A stretch of DNA of 64,000 nucleotides from Streptomyces sp. NBC_01439 (GTDB taxonomy: Bacteria; Actinomycetota; Actinomycetes; Streptomycetales; Streptomycetaceae): contig NZ_CP109487.1 of assembly GCF_036227605.1 (NCBI RefSeq), positions 8,419,001 through 8,483,000 on the forward strand. Reading direction: 5' to 3'. This document shows, one piece after another, positions 17,095 to 27,693 of this stretch (position 1 is its first letter; each line of letters starts with the position of its first letter). The notes under the pieces are model-generated. The model saw nothing but the letters and a program-made list of their open reading frames with translations. It was not told the origin of the DNA and made no database searches. The translations under genes and the position numbers were made by a program.

Positions 17095-18003
17095 GTGGAA
17101 AGTACCTTCCGCGCTCCGGACACCAGCTCGGTCATCGTCGGCGTGGACGGCTCGGAGTCGGCGCGCAGCGCCGCCCTGTGGGCTGCCGAGGAGGCGGTGC
17201 GCCGTGACCGTCCCCTCCACGTCGTGTACGGGGCCGACACCGACGGCAGGGGCCTGTACCTGTCGGCGGAAACCGTGGAGATGGTCCGCTTCCGCGGTCG
17301 GGAGTTGCTGGACGACACGGCGAAGGCCGTGGCGGCCGAGTACCCCGACCTGAACGTGACCACCGAGTTCAGCCGGGCTGACGCCGTCACCGCCCTGCAC
17401 CGGGCCGCCGGCCGCCACGGCACGGTCGTGGTGGGCCACCGGGGCCTGGGCGGATTCAACTCCCTCCTGCTCGGATCGGTGGGGCTGGGCACCGCGGCCG
17501 TCGCCATGACCCCCGTCATCGTCGTACGAGGCACCCACGGGGCCGAGGAGACCGGCACGGTCCTCGCCGCCGTGCGCGACGAGCACGACGTCCAGATCGC
17601 CCGGTACGCCGCCCGGGAAGCCGAGTTGCGGGGGGCCTCCCTGCGGCTGCTGCACGTGTGGAACATCCTCCAGTCCGTCGGCGAGGTGGTCAGCATGCTC
17701 GACGGCGTCGTCGAGATCGCGAGCGGCCACGAAGAGACCCTGCGGGCCGCCACGGACGCGATCCGCGGTGAATTCCCCGACCTGGAGATCCAGACCGACG
17801 CGGAGAAGAGCATCTCCGTCGCCGGAGTCCTGGTCGAGGCCTCCCGCCACGCCGACCTGCTCGTCATGGGCGGCCGCCGGGCCCCCGGACCCCTCGGACT
17901 CGCCCCCAACCTGGGCAGGGCCACGCACAGCCTGCTGCACCACGCGCACTGCCCCGTCCTCCTCGTCCCCCGGACCGGCGCCGATTCCGGGAGCCGGGCG
18001 TGA
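17095..18003 (+). CDS. universal stress protein, two USP domains
   Basis: 302 residues from the GTG at 17095, selected because GGAGG lies 4 nt upstream; a TTG at 17083 overlaps that site and is unlikely. Domain 1 starts V-I-V-G-V-D-G-S-E-S-A and ends with the ATP-binding G-H-R-G-L-G-G-F-N-S-L-L-L-G-S-V. Domain 2 ends with M-G-G-R-R-A-P-G-P-L-G-L-A-P-N, a modified G-x2-G-x9-G loop. Tandem USPs of this type are members of the DosR regulon in mycobacteria. Its stop overlaps the next small frame by 4 nt. Confidence 0.92.
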   Translation: MESTFRAPDTSSVIVGVDGSESARSAALWAAEEAVRRDRPLHVVYGADTDGRGLYLSAETVEMVRFRGRELLDDTAKAVAAEYPDLNVTTEFSRADAVTALHRAAGRHGTVVVGHRGLGGFNSLLLGSVGLGTAAVAMTPVIVVRGTHGAEETGTVLAAVRDEHDVQIARYAAREAELRGASLRLLHVWNILQSVGEVVSMLDGVVEIASGHEETLRAATDAIRGEFPDLEIQTDAEKSISVAGVLVEASRHADLLVMGGRRAPGPLGLAPNLGRATHSLLHHAHCPVLLVPRTGADSGSRA

Positions 18004-18263
18004 ACGGCCATCAGCCGGGAAGACACGGCATCGTCGTGGGTATCGACCCGGATCGGGAACGACACCTTCCGCTGGCCTGGGCCGCCGACGAAGCCCACCG
18101 GCGCCGGCTCCCGCTGCGCCTGGTCCTCGCGGTACCACCCCGGCACGACGCCCTCACGTCGACGACGCTCCCGGCCGGAACGACACCCCCGAGGCGAGCG
18201 TCACCGGTGGGCCCGGTGATCACCGGGCCCACCGACCGACCCGGGCCGAGGGCCGACCGCTGA
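18000..18263 (+). pseudogene. N-terminal fragment of a second universal stress protein
   Basis: 87 codons starting with a GTG that overlaps the previous stop. It opens like a USP domain (I-V-V-G-I-D-P-D-R-E-R, then L-A-W-A-A-D-E-A-H-R-R-R-L-P-L-R-L-V-L-A-V-P) but loses similarity after about residue 50 and ends in a low-complexity tail that runs through the palindrome at 18205-18234. Most of domain 1, its ATP loop and all of domain 2 are missing. Likely a deletion remnant of a tandem USP duplicate. Confidence 0.65.
18205..18234. repeat. 30-bp perfect palindrome
   Basis: The 30 bases are exactly self-complementary, centred on GGTGATCACC. It lies after the USP genes and before the sensor kinase. 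As RNA it would form a hairpin with almost no loop, so it could act as a terminator. As DNA it is a strong candidate protein-binding site. Confidence 0.6.
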
Positions 18264-18377
18264 CCGCCGACCGTCGACCGGCCCGTTAGGGCCGCTACGA
18301 GTGGGAAGGCCCTCCGGCCCGGGGATACGGTGGAGGCGACGGCCCCCGTCGCCCTCGTTGCCGGCCGGAGGTGGGGC

Positions 18378-20105
<1,728 letters not shown>

Positions 20106-20136
20106 CCCTACGAGGTGACCGTCGTCAGTGCTCCTC

Positions 20137-20832
20137 CTACTTCGCCGTCCCGGCGTTGTGCTCGTGCACTTGGGCGGCGATGACGGCGGCCTGGACCCGC
20201 CGCTCGACGCCGAGTTTGCCCAGCAGCCGTGAGATGTGGTTCTTGACCGTCTTTTCGGACAAGTAGAGCTGCTTGGCGATCTGCCGGTTGGTGAGGCCGT
20301 CGCCGATGAGTTCGAGGACGGCCCGCTCCCGTTCGGACAGGGCCGCCAGGCGGGCGTCTTCCGGTGGCTTCGCCGCTTCAGGGGCGCGCAGGGAGCGCAT
20401 CAGACGGGCGGTGGTCGCGGGGTCCAGCATCGACTGGCCCGTGGCCACCGTGCGCACGGCCGAGACCAGGTCGGAGCCCTTGATCTGCTTCAGCACGTAG
20501 CCGGCGGCACCCGCCATGATCGCGTCCAGCAGGGCGTCCTCGTCGTCGAACGAGGTCAGCATCAGACAGGCCAGGCCCGGCATGCGCGAGCGGAGCTCGC
20601 GGCAGACGGTGATGCCGTCGCCGTCGGGCAGCCGCACGTCGAGTACGGCGACGTCCGGACGGAGCGCCAGCCCGCGGACCAGTGCCTGCTCGGCGGTGCC
20701 GGCTTCGCCCACGACGACGATGTCCGGCTCTGCGTCCAGGAGGTCTCGCAGCCCGCGCCGGACCACCTCGTGGTCGTCGAGGAGGAACACCTTGACCGGC
20801 GCTTCGGAGGAGGCGTTCGGATCATCGGACAT
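20137..20832 (-). CDS. NarL/DevR-type response regulator
   Basis: 231 residues from the ATG at 20832. Receiver domain: D-D-H-E-V-V-R-R-G-L, phospho-acceptor Asp in A-V-L-D-V-R-L-P-D-G-D-G, T-S-F-D-D-E, and K in V-L-K-Q-I-K-G. LuxR-type HTH at about 165-225: L-S-E-R-E-R-A-V-L-E-L-I-G-D-G-L-T-N-R-Q-I-A, then S-E-K-T-V-K-N-H-I-S-R-L-L. Closest known relatives by pattern are DevR/DosR of mycobacteria and OsdR of S. coelicolor, activators of hypoxia genes. It converges with the kinase (stop-to-stop gap about 30 bp) and is the best candidate for the factor reading the repeated island motif. Confidence 0.92.
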   Translation of the reverse strand: MSDDPNASSEAPVKVFLLDDHEVVRRGLRDLLDAEPDIVVVGEAGTAEQALVRGLALRPDVAVLDVRLPDGDGITVCRELRSRMPGLACLMLTSFDDEDALLDAIMAGAAGYVLKQIKGSDLVSAVRTVATGQSMLDPATTARLMRSLRAPEAAKPPEDARLAALSERERAVLELIGDGLTNRQIAKQLYLSEKTVKNHISRLLGKLGVERRVQAAVIAAQVHEHNAGTAK

Positions 20833-20923
20833 GATCGCCCCTGGTTCGGTCCGTTCCATGCGTTTCCAACGGAATTGTCTCAGGAAGGTGGGCGACGCAC
20901 CTGGCGGCCGGCAGCAAGGCACG

Positions 20924-21598
20924 CTAGCCACGCCGGGCAGAGATGACGGTGTCCGTGCCGTCCGTGCTCGCCTTGCTGTCCAGCTCCATCCGGACGTCCA
21001 CGACGCCCTCGACCGCGCGCACGGCCCGGGCGAGCAGGGGGATCAGGGCCCGGTCCCGCAGTGGGCCGCGCAAGGTGACCACGCCGTCCTGCACGGCGCA
21101 TGCCAAGGCCACCTCGGGCGCCAGGTCGGCGAGCACGCTCTGGCGGATCTCCTCCTCCACCTCCTCGTCGGGCCGCAGGAACACCTTCAGCAGGTCGCTG
21201 CGACTGACCACGCCCTCCAGCGCGCCGAGCGCGTCCACCACGGGCAGGCGCTTGACGTGCTTGCGGGCCATGATCCGGGCGGCTTCGGCGACGGGCGCGT
21301 CGGGGTGCACGGTGATCGCCGGACTCGACATGAGCTCCTCGGCCAGAACCGCGCCGGCCTTCGAAGCCTCCTCCAACTGCTCGGGCAGCGCGGGTTCCGT
21401 ACGCCGGAACTCCTCCTTCGGCAGCAGGTCCGCCTCGGAGACCACGCCGACGACGCGGCCCTCGCCCTCCAGGACGGGGACCGCGCTGACGTTCCACTGG
21501 TGCATCAGCTCGACGATCTCCTTGTACGACGCCTCGCGGCCGATGGCGATGGCGGTGTGCGTCATGACGTCACTGACGGTGTAGCGGGATGCGGGCAT
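20924..21598 (-). CDS. CBS-pair plus BON domain protein
   Basis: 224 residues. CBS1 about residues 8-62 ([29 protein letters not shown]), CBS2 about 92-150 (H-V-K-R-L-P-V-V-D then [13 protein letters not shown]), BON about 150-215. It is closest within the window to the frameshifted protein at 9824-10485, sharing the L-P-K-E-E-F linker. It lies immediately upstream of the response regulator, on the same strand and 90 bp away, so the two may be co-transcribed. Confidence 0.9.
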   Translation of the reverse strand: MPASRYTVSDVMTHTAIAIGREASYKEIVELMHQWNVSAVPVLEGEGRVVGVVSEADLLPKEEFRRTEPALPEQLEEASKAGAVLAEELMSSPAITVHPDAPVAEAARIMARKHVKRLPVVDALGALEGVVSRSDLLKVFLRPDEEVEEEIRQSVLADLAPEVALACAVQDGVVTLRGPLRDRALIPLLARAVRAVEGVVDVRMELDSKASTDGTDTVISARRG

Positions 21599-21640
21599 GA
21601 CCGGCTCCTTCGCCGTGCGGACGATCGGGCGATCGGACCA

Positions 21641-21904
21641 TCAGAGGGAATTGCCGCTGCCGTGAGGTGCGTACAGATCGAGGAGGCGCACGCGGGCGGC
21701 CTGCAGTCGGTGGGCGAGGACCTGCCCGACCCAATGGCCGAGGGCAGAGCCGAAAGCGGTGTCGGCGTCCATCAGCATCCGCACGCGCGCCGCGTAGAGA
21801 CGCGTCCCCTCGGCGAAGTTGACCTCTCTGGCCAGCTCCAGCAGACGGGAACGGCAGTCGGCGGGCAGCGCCGCGGAGAAGCGGGCGGGTGACGGGGTGC
21901 TCAT
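21641..21904 (-). pseudogene. cyclic-nucleotide-binding-like protein with internal deletion
   Basis: 87 codons from ATG 21904. The start (F-S-A-A-L-P-A-D-C-R-S-R-L-L-E-L-A-R-E-V-N-F, then G-T-R-L-Y) matches the first helix and strand of Crp/Fnr-like cNMP-binding domains of streptomycete stress islands. The end (L-G-H-W-V-G-Q-V-L-A-H-R-L, then A-R-V-R-L-L-D-L-Y-A-P-H-G-S-G) matches their C-terminal helix. About 60 residues forming the beta-roll and nucleotide pocket are missing between G-T-R-L-Y and A-R-V-R-M-L, in frame. It is upstream of the CBS-BON gene in the same direction. Confidence 0.65.
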
Positions 21905-21962
21905 GAGCGGCCTCCTGTTCGAGTCCGTCTTCAGTCTCGTCGTTCCCGCCGGTCCCGGGCAT

Positions 21963-21998
21963 GGGCCCACCGGTCCCGGCTGCGGGCCGACCGGTCCA
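21963..21998. promoter_or_regulatory. two copies of the island motif upstream of SulP
   Basis: GGGCCCACCGGTCCC (21963-21977) and GGGCCGACCGGTCCA (21984-21998), start-to-start spacing 21 bp, two helical turns, in the divergent region between the cNMP-type gene and the SulP transporter. Two-turn spacing of paired sites is what a dimeric NarL-type activator binding cooperatively would need. Confidence 0.55.
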
Positions 21999-22133
21999 TG
22001 CCGGGGGCCGGCGCAGCCGGAGATCCTGGCAGCGGACGGCCGGCGGCCGGCGCGCTCGCGCGCTTCACCTGCGTGCAGTCCTCCGCCCGGCACGATGGTG
22101 AGCCGCAGCCCCGCACGGAGTCCCGGAGGTGCC

Positions 22134-23837
22134 ATGCCCCAGCACGGACGGATCGCGGCGGTCCCGCCCGCCTTCCGTGGCTACGGGAGGAACTGGCTAC
22201 GGGGCGACGCCCTGGCCGGGATCACGGTCGCCGCCTACCTGGTTCCCCAGGTCATGGCGTACGCGGGGGTGGCAGGTCTGCCCCCGGTCGTCGGCCTGTG
22301 GGCCGTGCTGCCCGCCATGGCCCTCTACGCCCTGAGCGGTACCTCGCGCCTGCTGTCCGTCGGACCGGAGTCGACCACCGCCCTCATGACCGCCGTGGCC
22401 GTCGGACCGTTGGCAGCGGGCGACCCCGCGCGTTACGCGGTGCTCGCGGCAGCCCTGGCGCTCGTCGTCGGCCTGCTCGCTCTGGTCGCACGGGCCGTCC
22501 GGCTCGGCTTCCTGGCCGATCTCCTCTCCAGGCCCGTGCTCGTCGGCTACCTGGCCGGAGTCGCCTTCATCATGATCGTGGACCAGCTGCCCCGCCTCAC
22601 CGGCACCAGCGGTAGCGGATCGGGATTCTTCCCCCAGCTCTCGTCGTTCCTCCGCCACATCGGCGACCTCCACGGGCCCACGACGCTGATGGCCGCGGGC
22701 TGTCTGCTCCTGCTGTTCACCCTGCCCCTGCTACGGCGGCCCCTGCCCGGACCGCTCGTCGTCCTCGTCCTGTCCACGGTGGTGGTGGCCGTCTTCGCGC
22801 TGGACGCGGACCAGGGGATCGACGTCATCGGCACGGTCCCGACCGGCCTGCCCTCCTTCGCCCTGCCCCGGCCGGCCGACCTCGCCGACCTGGTGCTGCC
22901 GGCCCTCGGCGTGCTCCTGGTCGGCTACACCGACGTCGTCCTCACCGCACGCGCCTTCGCCCGGCACGACGACCCACAGCCCTTGGACGCCAACCGGGAG
23001 CTGCTGGCCCTCGGCGCGGCGAACCTCGGCGCCGGACTCCTCCAGGGCTTCCCGGTCAGCAGCAGTGCCAGCCGCACCGCCCTCGCGGACTCTTCGGGAG
23101 CCCGCACCCAGGCGTACTCCCTCGTGGGCGCCGCCTGCGTGGCCGCCGTCCTCCTCTTCCTCGCCCCGCTGCTCAGCCACACCCCCTCCGCCGCACTCGG
23201 CGCCATCGTCGTCTATGCCGCCGTACGCCTGGTCGAAGTGAGCGAGTTCCGCAGGCTCGCGGCCTTCCGCCGCCGCGAGTTCCTGCTCGCCCTCGGCTGC
23301 GGTCTCGGCGTCCTCGCCTTCGGCATCCTGTACGGCGTGCTCCTCGCCGTGGCGCTGTCCGTCGCCGAACTCCTCACCCGGGTCGCCCGCCCCCACGACG
23401 CGGTCGAGGGGATGGTGCTCGGTCTGGCCGGCATGCACGACATCGACGACTATCCGTCCGCGCGCACCGTGCCCGGTCTCCTCATCTACCGCTACGACTC
23501 ACCGCTGTTCTTCGCCAACGCCGAGGACTTCCGCCGCCGGGCGCTGGCCTCGGTCGCTGCCCAGGAAGACCCCGTCCACTGGTTCGTCCTGAACACCGAG
23601 GCCAACGTCGAGGTCGACATCACCGCCCTCGACGCCGTCGAGGCCCTGCGCTCGGAACTCGCCCGCCGGGACATCGTGTTCGCACTCGCCCGCGTCAAAC
23701 AGGACCTGCGCCGCCCCCTCGACGCCTACGGCCTGACGTCCGCCGTCGGCCCGGAGCGCATCTTCCCCACGCTCCCCACCGCCGTCGCCGCCTACCAGGA
23801 CTGGCGACGCGCCACGGGACACGACCCGGCCCTTTGA
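22134..23837 (+). CDS. SulP-family anion transporter with STAS domain
   Basis: 567 residues from ATG 22134, GGAGGT 4 nt upstream. About 11-12 hydrophobic helices. The family signature near the N-terminus reads D-A-L-A-G-I-T-V-A-A-Y-L-V-P-Q-V-M-A-Y-A, with a second conserved stretch G-F-P-V-S-S-S-A-S-R-T-A. A cytoplasmic STAS domain covers about residues 440-560 (V-P-G-L-L-I-Y-R-Y-D-S-P-L-F-F-A-N-A). SulP proteins move sulfate, bicarbonate or other anions. A SulP gene is common at the border of streptomycete hypoxia islands; its substrate here is unknown. Confidence 0.92.
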   Translation: MPQHGRIAAVPPAFRGYGRNWLRGDALAGITVAAYLVPQVMAYAGVAGLPPVVGLWAVLPAMALYALSGTSRLLSVGPESTTALMTAVAVGPLAAGDPARYAVLAAALALVVGLLALVARAVRLGFLADLLSRPVLVGYLAGVAFIMIVDQLPRLTGTSGSGSGFFPQLSSFLRHIGDLHGPTTLMAAGCLLLLFTLPLLRRPLPGPLVVLVLSTVVVAVFALDADQGIDVIGTVPTGLPSFALPRPADLADLVLPALGVLLVGYTDVVLTARAFARHDDPQPLDANRELLALGAANLGAGLLQGFPVSSSASRTALADSSGARTQAYSLVGAACVAAVLLFLAPLLSHTPSAALGAIVVYAAVRLVEVSEFRRLAAFRRREFLLALGCGLGVLAFGILYGVLLAVALSVAELLTRVARPHDAVEGMVLGLAGMHDIDDYPSARTVPGLLIYRYDSPLFFANAEDFRRRALASVAAQEDPVHWFVLNTEANVEVDITALDAVEALRSELARRDIVFALARVKQDLRRPLDAYGLTSAVGPERIFPTLPTAVAAYQDWRRATGHDPAL

Positions 23838-23843
23838 CGGGGA

Positions 23844-24257
23844 TCAGCCGGGGGCGGGGGCCGCGACGAGTTCGACCTCGAAGCCGTCGTCGTTCTCCAG
23901 GTAGGCGGCGTAGTGCTGGGGGCCGCCGGCGTGCGGATGGCGGTCCGGGAACATCAGGTGCCAGCCGTGCCCGGTCGACTCCTCGGCCAGGCGCTCGACC
24001 GCGGCGGGATCCTCGACGTGGAAGGCCAGGTGGTTCAGGCCCGGCCGGCAGCGGTCGTGCCGGTCCGCGGTGAGGGCCGGGGACTCCTCGACGACCAGGT
24101 AGGTCGGTCCGAGCCGCCAGCTGTGGCCGTTCTCCCAGTGCTGGAAGGGGGAGTGGCCCAGTGTCTCCAGGAGCCAGCCGAGCGAGGCGATCGCGCGGTC
24201 GAGATCCGGCACCCAGAGTTCGACGTGGTGCAGGGTGCCGCTGACCGGCCGGCTCAT
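23844..24257 (-). CDS. VOC-superfamily (glyoxalase-like) protein
   Basis: 137 residues from ATG 24257. Single VOC module pair: H-H-V-E-L-W-V-P-D-L-D-R-A at the start and G-L-N-H-L-A-F-H-V-E-D, with metal-ligand-like H and E, then F-E-V-E-L-V-A at the end. Its ATG overlaps the stop of the MepB gene by 4 nt (ATGA), so the two are translationally coupled. Substrate unknown; such proteins are dioxygenases, isomerases or antibiotic-binding proteins. Confidence 0.85.
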   Translation of the reverse strand: MSRPVSGTLHHVELWVPDLDRAIASLGWLLETLGHSPFQHWENGHSWRLGPTYLVVEESPALTADRHDRCRPGLNHLAFHVEDPAAVERLAEESTGHGWHLMFPDRHPHAGGPQHYAAYLENDDGFEVELVAAPAPG

Positions 24258-24814
24258 CCGTAGAGCTCGCGGGCGCGGGCGAGGTCCACCGGCCCGTCCT
24301 CGGGCAGGTGCAGGAAATGGTCGAGCTGCCACTCCTGGGCCCTGCCCGCCTGGCGGTTGGTGGTGGTCACCCACGGTGGGTAGACGCGGAAGGCGCGCTT
24401 CCCGCCGGAGCCGTCCGTCGACACCACGCCGTGCCGGCGCAGCGCCTCCGTCGGGAGCACGAACTGGCCGAAGTGGTCACCGTCGCGGGTGCTGATGACG
24501 AAGAGGTCCACGGGGTCCGCGGCGTCGAAGGGCTGGATGGGACCGCCCGGGGACCGCTTCCAGACGGTGACGAACTGCCCGACCTTGGTGGGCGTGGTCC
24601 GTGCCGCGCGGAACCGGACGGAGCGGCCGTCCAGGGTGAAGGTGTGGGCGGCGTAGTCCGCGCTCTCCGCTTCGGGGACCGGCTGCGAACAGGTGAATCC
24701 GCAGGGGTCGTAGACGAGCGCCTTCGCCGCGGCGAGGTCCGCGTGGGACGTGACGGTGTCCGACCACGGTACGGGGCTGGGCGGGGGAGATGGCGCGGGG
24801 TGCTTCGTCGTCAT
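24254..24814 (-). CDS. mepB: MepB-family protein
   Basis: 186 residues. Recognisable by Y-D-P-C-G-F-T-C-S-Q-P-V-P-E-A-E-S-A-D-Y, K-V-G-Q-F-V-T-V-W-K-R, F-G-Q-F-V-L-P and F-R-V-Y-P-P-W. MepB proteins are about 150-190 residues and of unknown biochemistry; in Staphylococcus aureus mepB is the third gene of the mepRAB multidrug operon. First gene of a two-gene operon with the VOC protein. Confidence 0.82.
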   Translation of the reverse strand: MTTKHPAPSPPPSPVPWSDTVTSHADLAAAKALVYDPCGFTCSQPVPEAESADYAAHTFTLDGRSVRFRAARTTPTKVGQFVTVWKRSPGGPIQPFDAADPVDLFVISTRDGDHFGQFVLPTEALRRHGVVSTDGSGGKRAFRVYPPWVTTTNRQAGRAQEWQLDHFLHLPEDGPVDLARARELYG

Positions 24815-25056
24815 TGCCCCACCCTGTCACGCCCCGGACGGGCGCCCGTGACCGGGCCCCCGCGCCGTCCGGCGGCGCGCCCTCACGATTTTCGTTACTG
24901 GCGGTAACTCTATTCAAAAATAGGTGAGTTGACTCCGCTTCGAGTGACGGAAATCCAATTGCGTGACTCCTGATGCGTACATACATTCGGGGCGCTCGAA
25001 AAGCAGACCGTCCCCTGTGTGACTCCGTGAACTTCCGACCTGGTGAAGGGTCTTTC
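24815..25056. promoter_or_regulatory. divergent promoter region of mepB and the protease operon
   Basis: This is unusually A/T-rich for the window. It contains a dyad GTTAC-N5-GTAAC at 24894-24908 and a TTGACT at about 24929, which could be a -35 element for the protease operon, although no convincing -10 hexamer was seen. Operator function of the dyad is inferred from its position only. Confidence 0.45.
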
Positions 25057-27693
25057 ATGTTCAGTCGCTCGTACGCGGCACGTCTCTCCCTCGTGGTCCT
25101 ACGGGCCGTGGCGCCCGTTGCCGCGAGCTCCTTCCTCCTGTTGTGGGCACTGCTGGAAGCGGCGCAGGCCGCCGGCGGCCGGGTGGGTGCCCTCGCCGCC
25201 CTGCCCGGCGCATCCGTCCAGGCGGCCGGCGTGACCCTCGGCGCCGCCCTCGGCGCACCCGTGGAATGGAGCCTCGCCGGCGGCGCCGGCGGGCAGGTCC
25301 ACCTCGCCTCCTACGTCGAACGGTGGCCGTGGCTGCTCGTCGGCGCCCTGCTGCCCGTGGCCGTCCTCACCCTGCTCGGCCGCCGGGCCGCCGCCTGGGC
25401 GGACCGCCTCTCGATCTCCCGCCACGTGGCCGCCGCTTCCTCGGCGTCGGCGTTCGCCGCGCTCGCCGGCGGCCTGTGGGTGCTGCTCGCACGCTCGGCC
25501 TCCGAAGGACTCGTCCGCGTCTGGACGCCGCCGCTCGCCGCGACCGTGGTCCTGCTCGCCTGGGCCCTGCCCGTCGCCTTGACCGCGGCCCTCACCCGGC
25601 GCTCCGCCGCGCCCGCCGGCCTCCCGGCCGGGACCCGGGCCGCCCGGGTCCGTACCGCGCGCCGCCGCCGTGCCGTCGTCGCCGGGACGCTCTTCGCCTC
25701 CCTCCTGCCGCTGCCCGCCGCCGTCGCCGCCCCCGGCGACCCGTTGCCCGCGGGCCGTCCCACCGGCGACGACTGGAAGACCCGTAGCGACCGTTCGGAC
25801 CGGGCCCTCGGCCGTCTGCGCGGCGAGAACCCGAAGTCCAAGGTGGTCTCCACGCGGGACACCAAGCGCGGTACCCCCACCTCGGTCGTCCTCGACGCCC
25901 CCGTCTCCGGCAGCGCCCCCCAGTGGCTCGACCGCAACGCGGGACTCCTTGGCGCGAACAGACCGTCCGCCGCCCTCCGGGCGATCCGGACCGAGCCGCA
26001 GCCCGGAGTGAGCGCGGCCACCGCATCGCGGCACCAGTGGTACCAGCAGACCGTCGACGGGGTCCCCGTGCGCGACGCCCGCGTCGGCGTGCACCTCGAC
26101 CCGAGCGGCAGCCGGGTCCGGATGCTCAGCAACGGCTTCCGGCCCGACCTCACCGTGGCCTCCACCCGGCCCGGGGTGACGGCGAAGACCGCCGAGGCCC
26201 AGGCCCGCGCCGCGCTGCCCGGCGCCACCGCCACCGCCGCGCCCACCCTGATGCTGTACCCGGGCGAGCCCGTCAAGGGCCGCTCCGTGCCGGCCGACCT
26301 GGTGTGGGAGGTCCGGCTCGCCAACAGCTCCGGATCCATCGCCAACAGCTACTTCGTCGACGCCGTCGGCGGCACCGGAATCCTCCACGTGCAGAGCAAC
26401 ATCCACGACGCCCTGAACCGCACGGTCTACGACATGGCCGGCTCCAAGACCATGCCCGCCCAGCCGATGATGACCGAGAGCAACCCGGACTACCAGGGCG
26501 TGGAGGACGCCCGCCGGGCCTGGTTCGCCATGGGCCACACGTACACGTACTACAAGGAGCGCTTCAACCGCGACAGTTACGACGGCCAGGGCGCCCCGCT
26601 GAAGATCATCGTGCGGAACGGGAACATCAACAAGAACGCCTACTGGAGCCCCGACCGCAAGGAGATGCTCTTCGCCGAGGACATGGTCGACCTCAGCGTC
26701 TCCGCCCACGAACTGACCCACGCGGTGGACTCGGCCTCCGCCAACCTCGTCTACCAGTACCAGTCCGGGGCGCTCAACGAGAGCTTCTCCGACATCTTCG
26801 GCAAGAGCGTCGACCGCTGGCAGGGCGGCAACAACTGGGAGATCGGCAGCAGCGAGATCGCCACGGGCGTCATCCGCGACATGGCCAACCCCGGCAAGTT
26901 CGGCCAGCCGGCCCACATGCGCGACTTCGAGGTCAAGTGCGGTGACGCCGGCGGGGTCCACCACAACTCCGGCATCCCGAACCGGGCCTACGTCACCGCG
27001 TACGAGAAGCTCGGCGTCAAGGCCGAATACATCTTCTACGAAGCGCTGACCAACTACCTCTTCCCCACGGCCACGTTCGCCGACGCCGTGAACGCCACCC
27101 AAGCGGCCGCCTGGGACCGGTACGGCAAGGAGAGCCCCGAGGCCGCGGCCGTCATCGAGGCCTGGAACTCCGTCGGCGTCACCAGCGAGACCGACGACCC
27201 GCGCGGCGCCAACTGCGTCTGCTCCGCCGGCTCCTCGCTGCGCACCGCCAAGCTGTCCGCCGACGGCCCGCAGGCCGCGCAGATCCGCGCCGCCCTCTAC
27301 CTCGCCCAGGACCTGCTGCCCGAGGCCTCCCCGGCGGTCCGCTACTACGTCGACCTCTACAACCAGGACAACGGCCTGATCCAGCCCCTGATGGCGGAAC
27401 ACCCCGCCCTCAACGGCGAGTTCGCCATGGTGCTCCAGACCCTCACCCCGCTCCTGCTGGACGCCGCGAACGTCGACGGAGCCCCACAGGCGACCGTCAC
27501 CGCCGAGCACATCGCCGCGGTGGACCGGCTCATGGACAACGTGATCGTCGCCGACCAGGGCCGCCCGGGCGGCGGAGCGCTCACCCACTCCATCGCGACG
27601 CAGTGGCGCGCCTCCGACTACCGCTCGATCGGCGGGCTCTCGGCCGACGACGCGATGGCCGCCATGGACGCCTCCGTCAAGGACCGGCTGTGA
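25057..27693 (+). CDS. M4-family (thermolysin-type) metallopeptidase with polytopic membrane N-terminus
   Basis: 878 residues from ATG 25057 (GAAGG 7 nt upstream; ATG at 24973 lacks a ribosome binding site). Residues 1-230 carry about five to six hydrophobic segments, unlike ordinary secreted M4 enzymes with one signal peptide. A propeptide-like region (FTP/PepSY type, about 260-440) follows. The catalytic domain has H551-E-L-T-H555 and the third zinc ligand E575 in G-A-L-N-E-S-F-S-D-I-F-G, exactly 20 residues later as in thermolysin, and G-G-V-H-H-N-S-G-I, the second catalytic His. About 150 further residues end the protein. It overlaps the S8 gene by GTGA. Confidence 0.92.
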   Translation: MFSRSYAARLSLVVLRAVAPVAASSFLLLWALLEAAQAAGGRVGALAALPGASVQAAGVTLGAALGAPVEWSLAGGAGGQVHLASYVERWPWLLVGALLPVAVLTLLGRRAAAWADRLSISRHVAAASSASAFAALAGGLWVLLARSASEGLVRVWTPPLAATVVLLAWALPVALTAALTRRSAAPAGLPAGTRAARVRTARRRRAVVAGTLFASLLPLPAAVAAPGDPLPAGRPTGDDWKTRSDRSDRALGRLRGENPKSKVVSTRDTKRGTPTSVVLDAPVSGSAPQWLDRNAGLLGANRPSAALRAIRTEPQPGVSAATASRHQWYQQTVDGVPVRDARVGVHLDPSGSRVRMLSNGFRPDLTVASTRPGVTAKTAEAQARAALPGATATAAPTLMLYPGEPVKGRSVPADLVWEVRLANSSGSIANSYFVDAVGGTGILHVQSNIHDALNRTVYDMAGSKTMPAQPMMTESNPDYQGVEDARRAWFAMGHTYTYYKERFNRDSYDGQGAPLKIIVRNGNINKNAYWSPDRKEMLFAEDMVDLSVSAHELTHAVDSASANLVYQYQSGALNESFSDIFGKSVDRWQGGNNWEIGSSEIATGVIRDMANPGKFGQPAHMRDFEVKCGDAGGVHHNSGIPNRAYVTAYEKLGVKAEYIFYEALTNYLFPTATFADAVNATQAAAWDRYGKESPEAAAVIEAWNSVGVTSETDDPRGANCVCSAGSSLRTAKLSADGPQAAQIRAALYLAQDLLPEASPAVRYYVDLYNQDNGLIQPLMAEHPALNGEFAMVLQTLTPLLLDAANVDGAPQATVTAEHIAAVDRLMDNVIVADQGRPGGGALTHSIATQWRASDYRSIGGLSADDAMAAMDASVKDRL

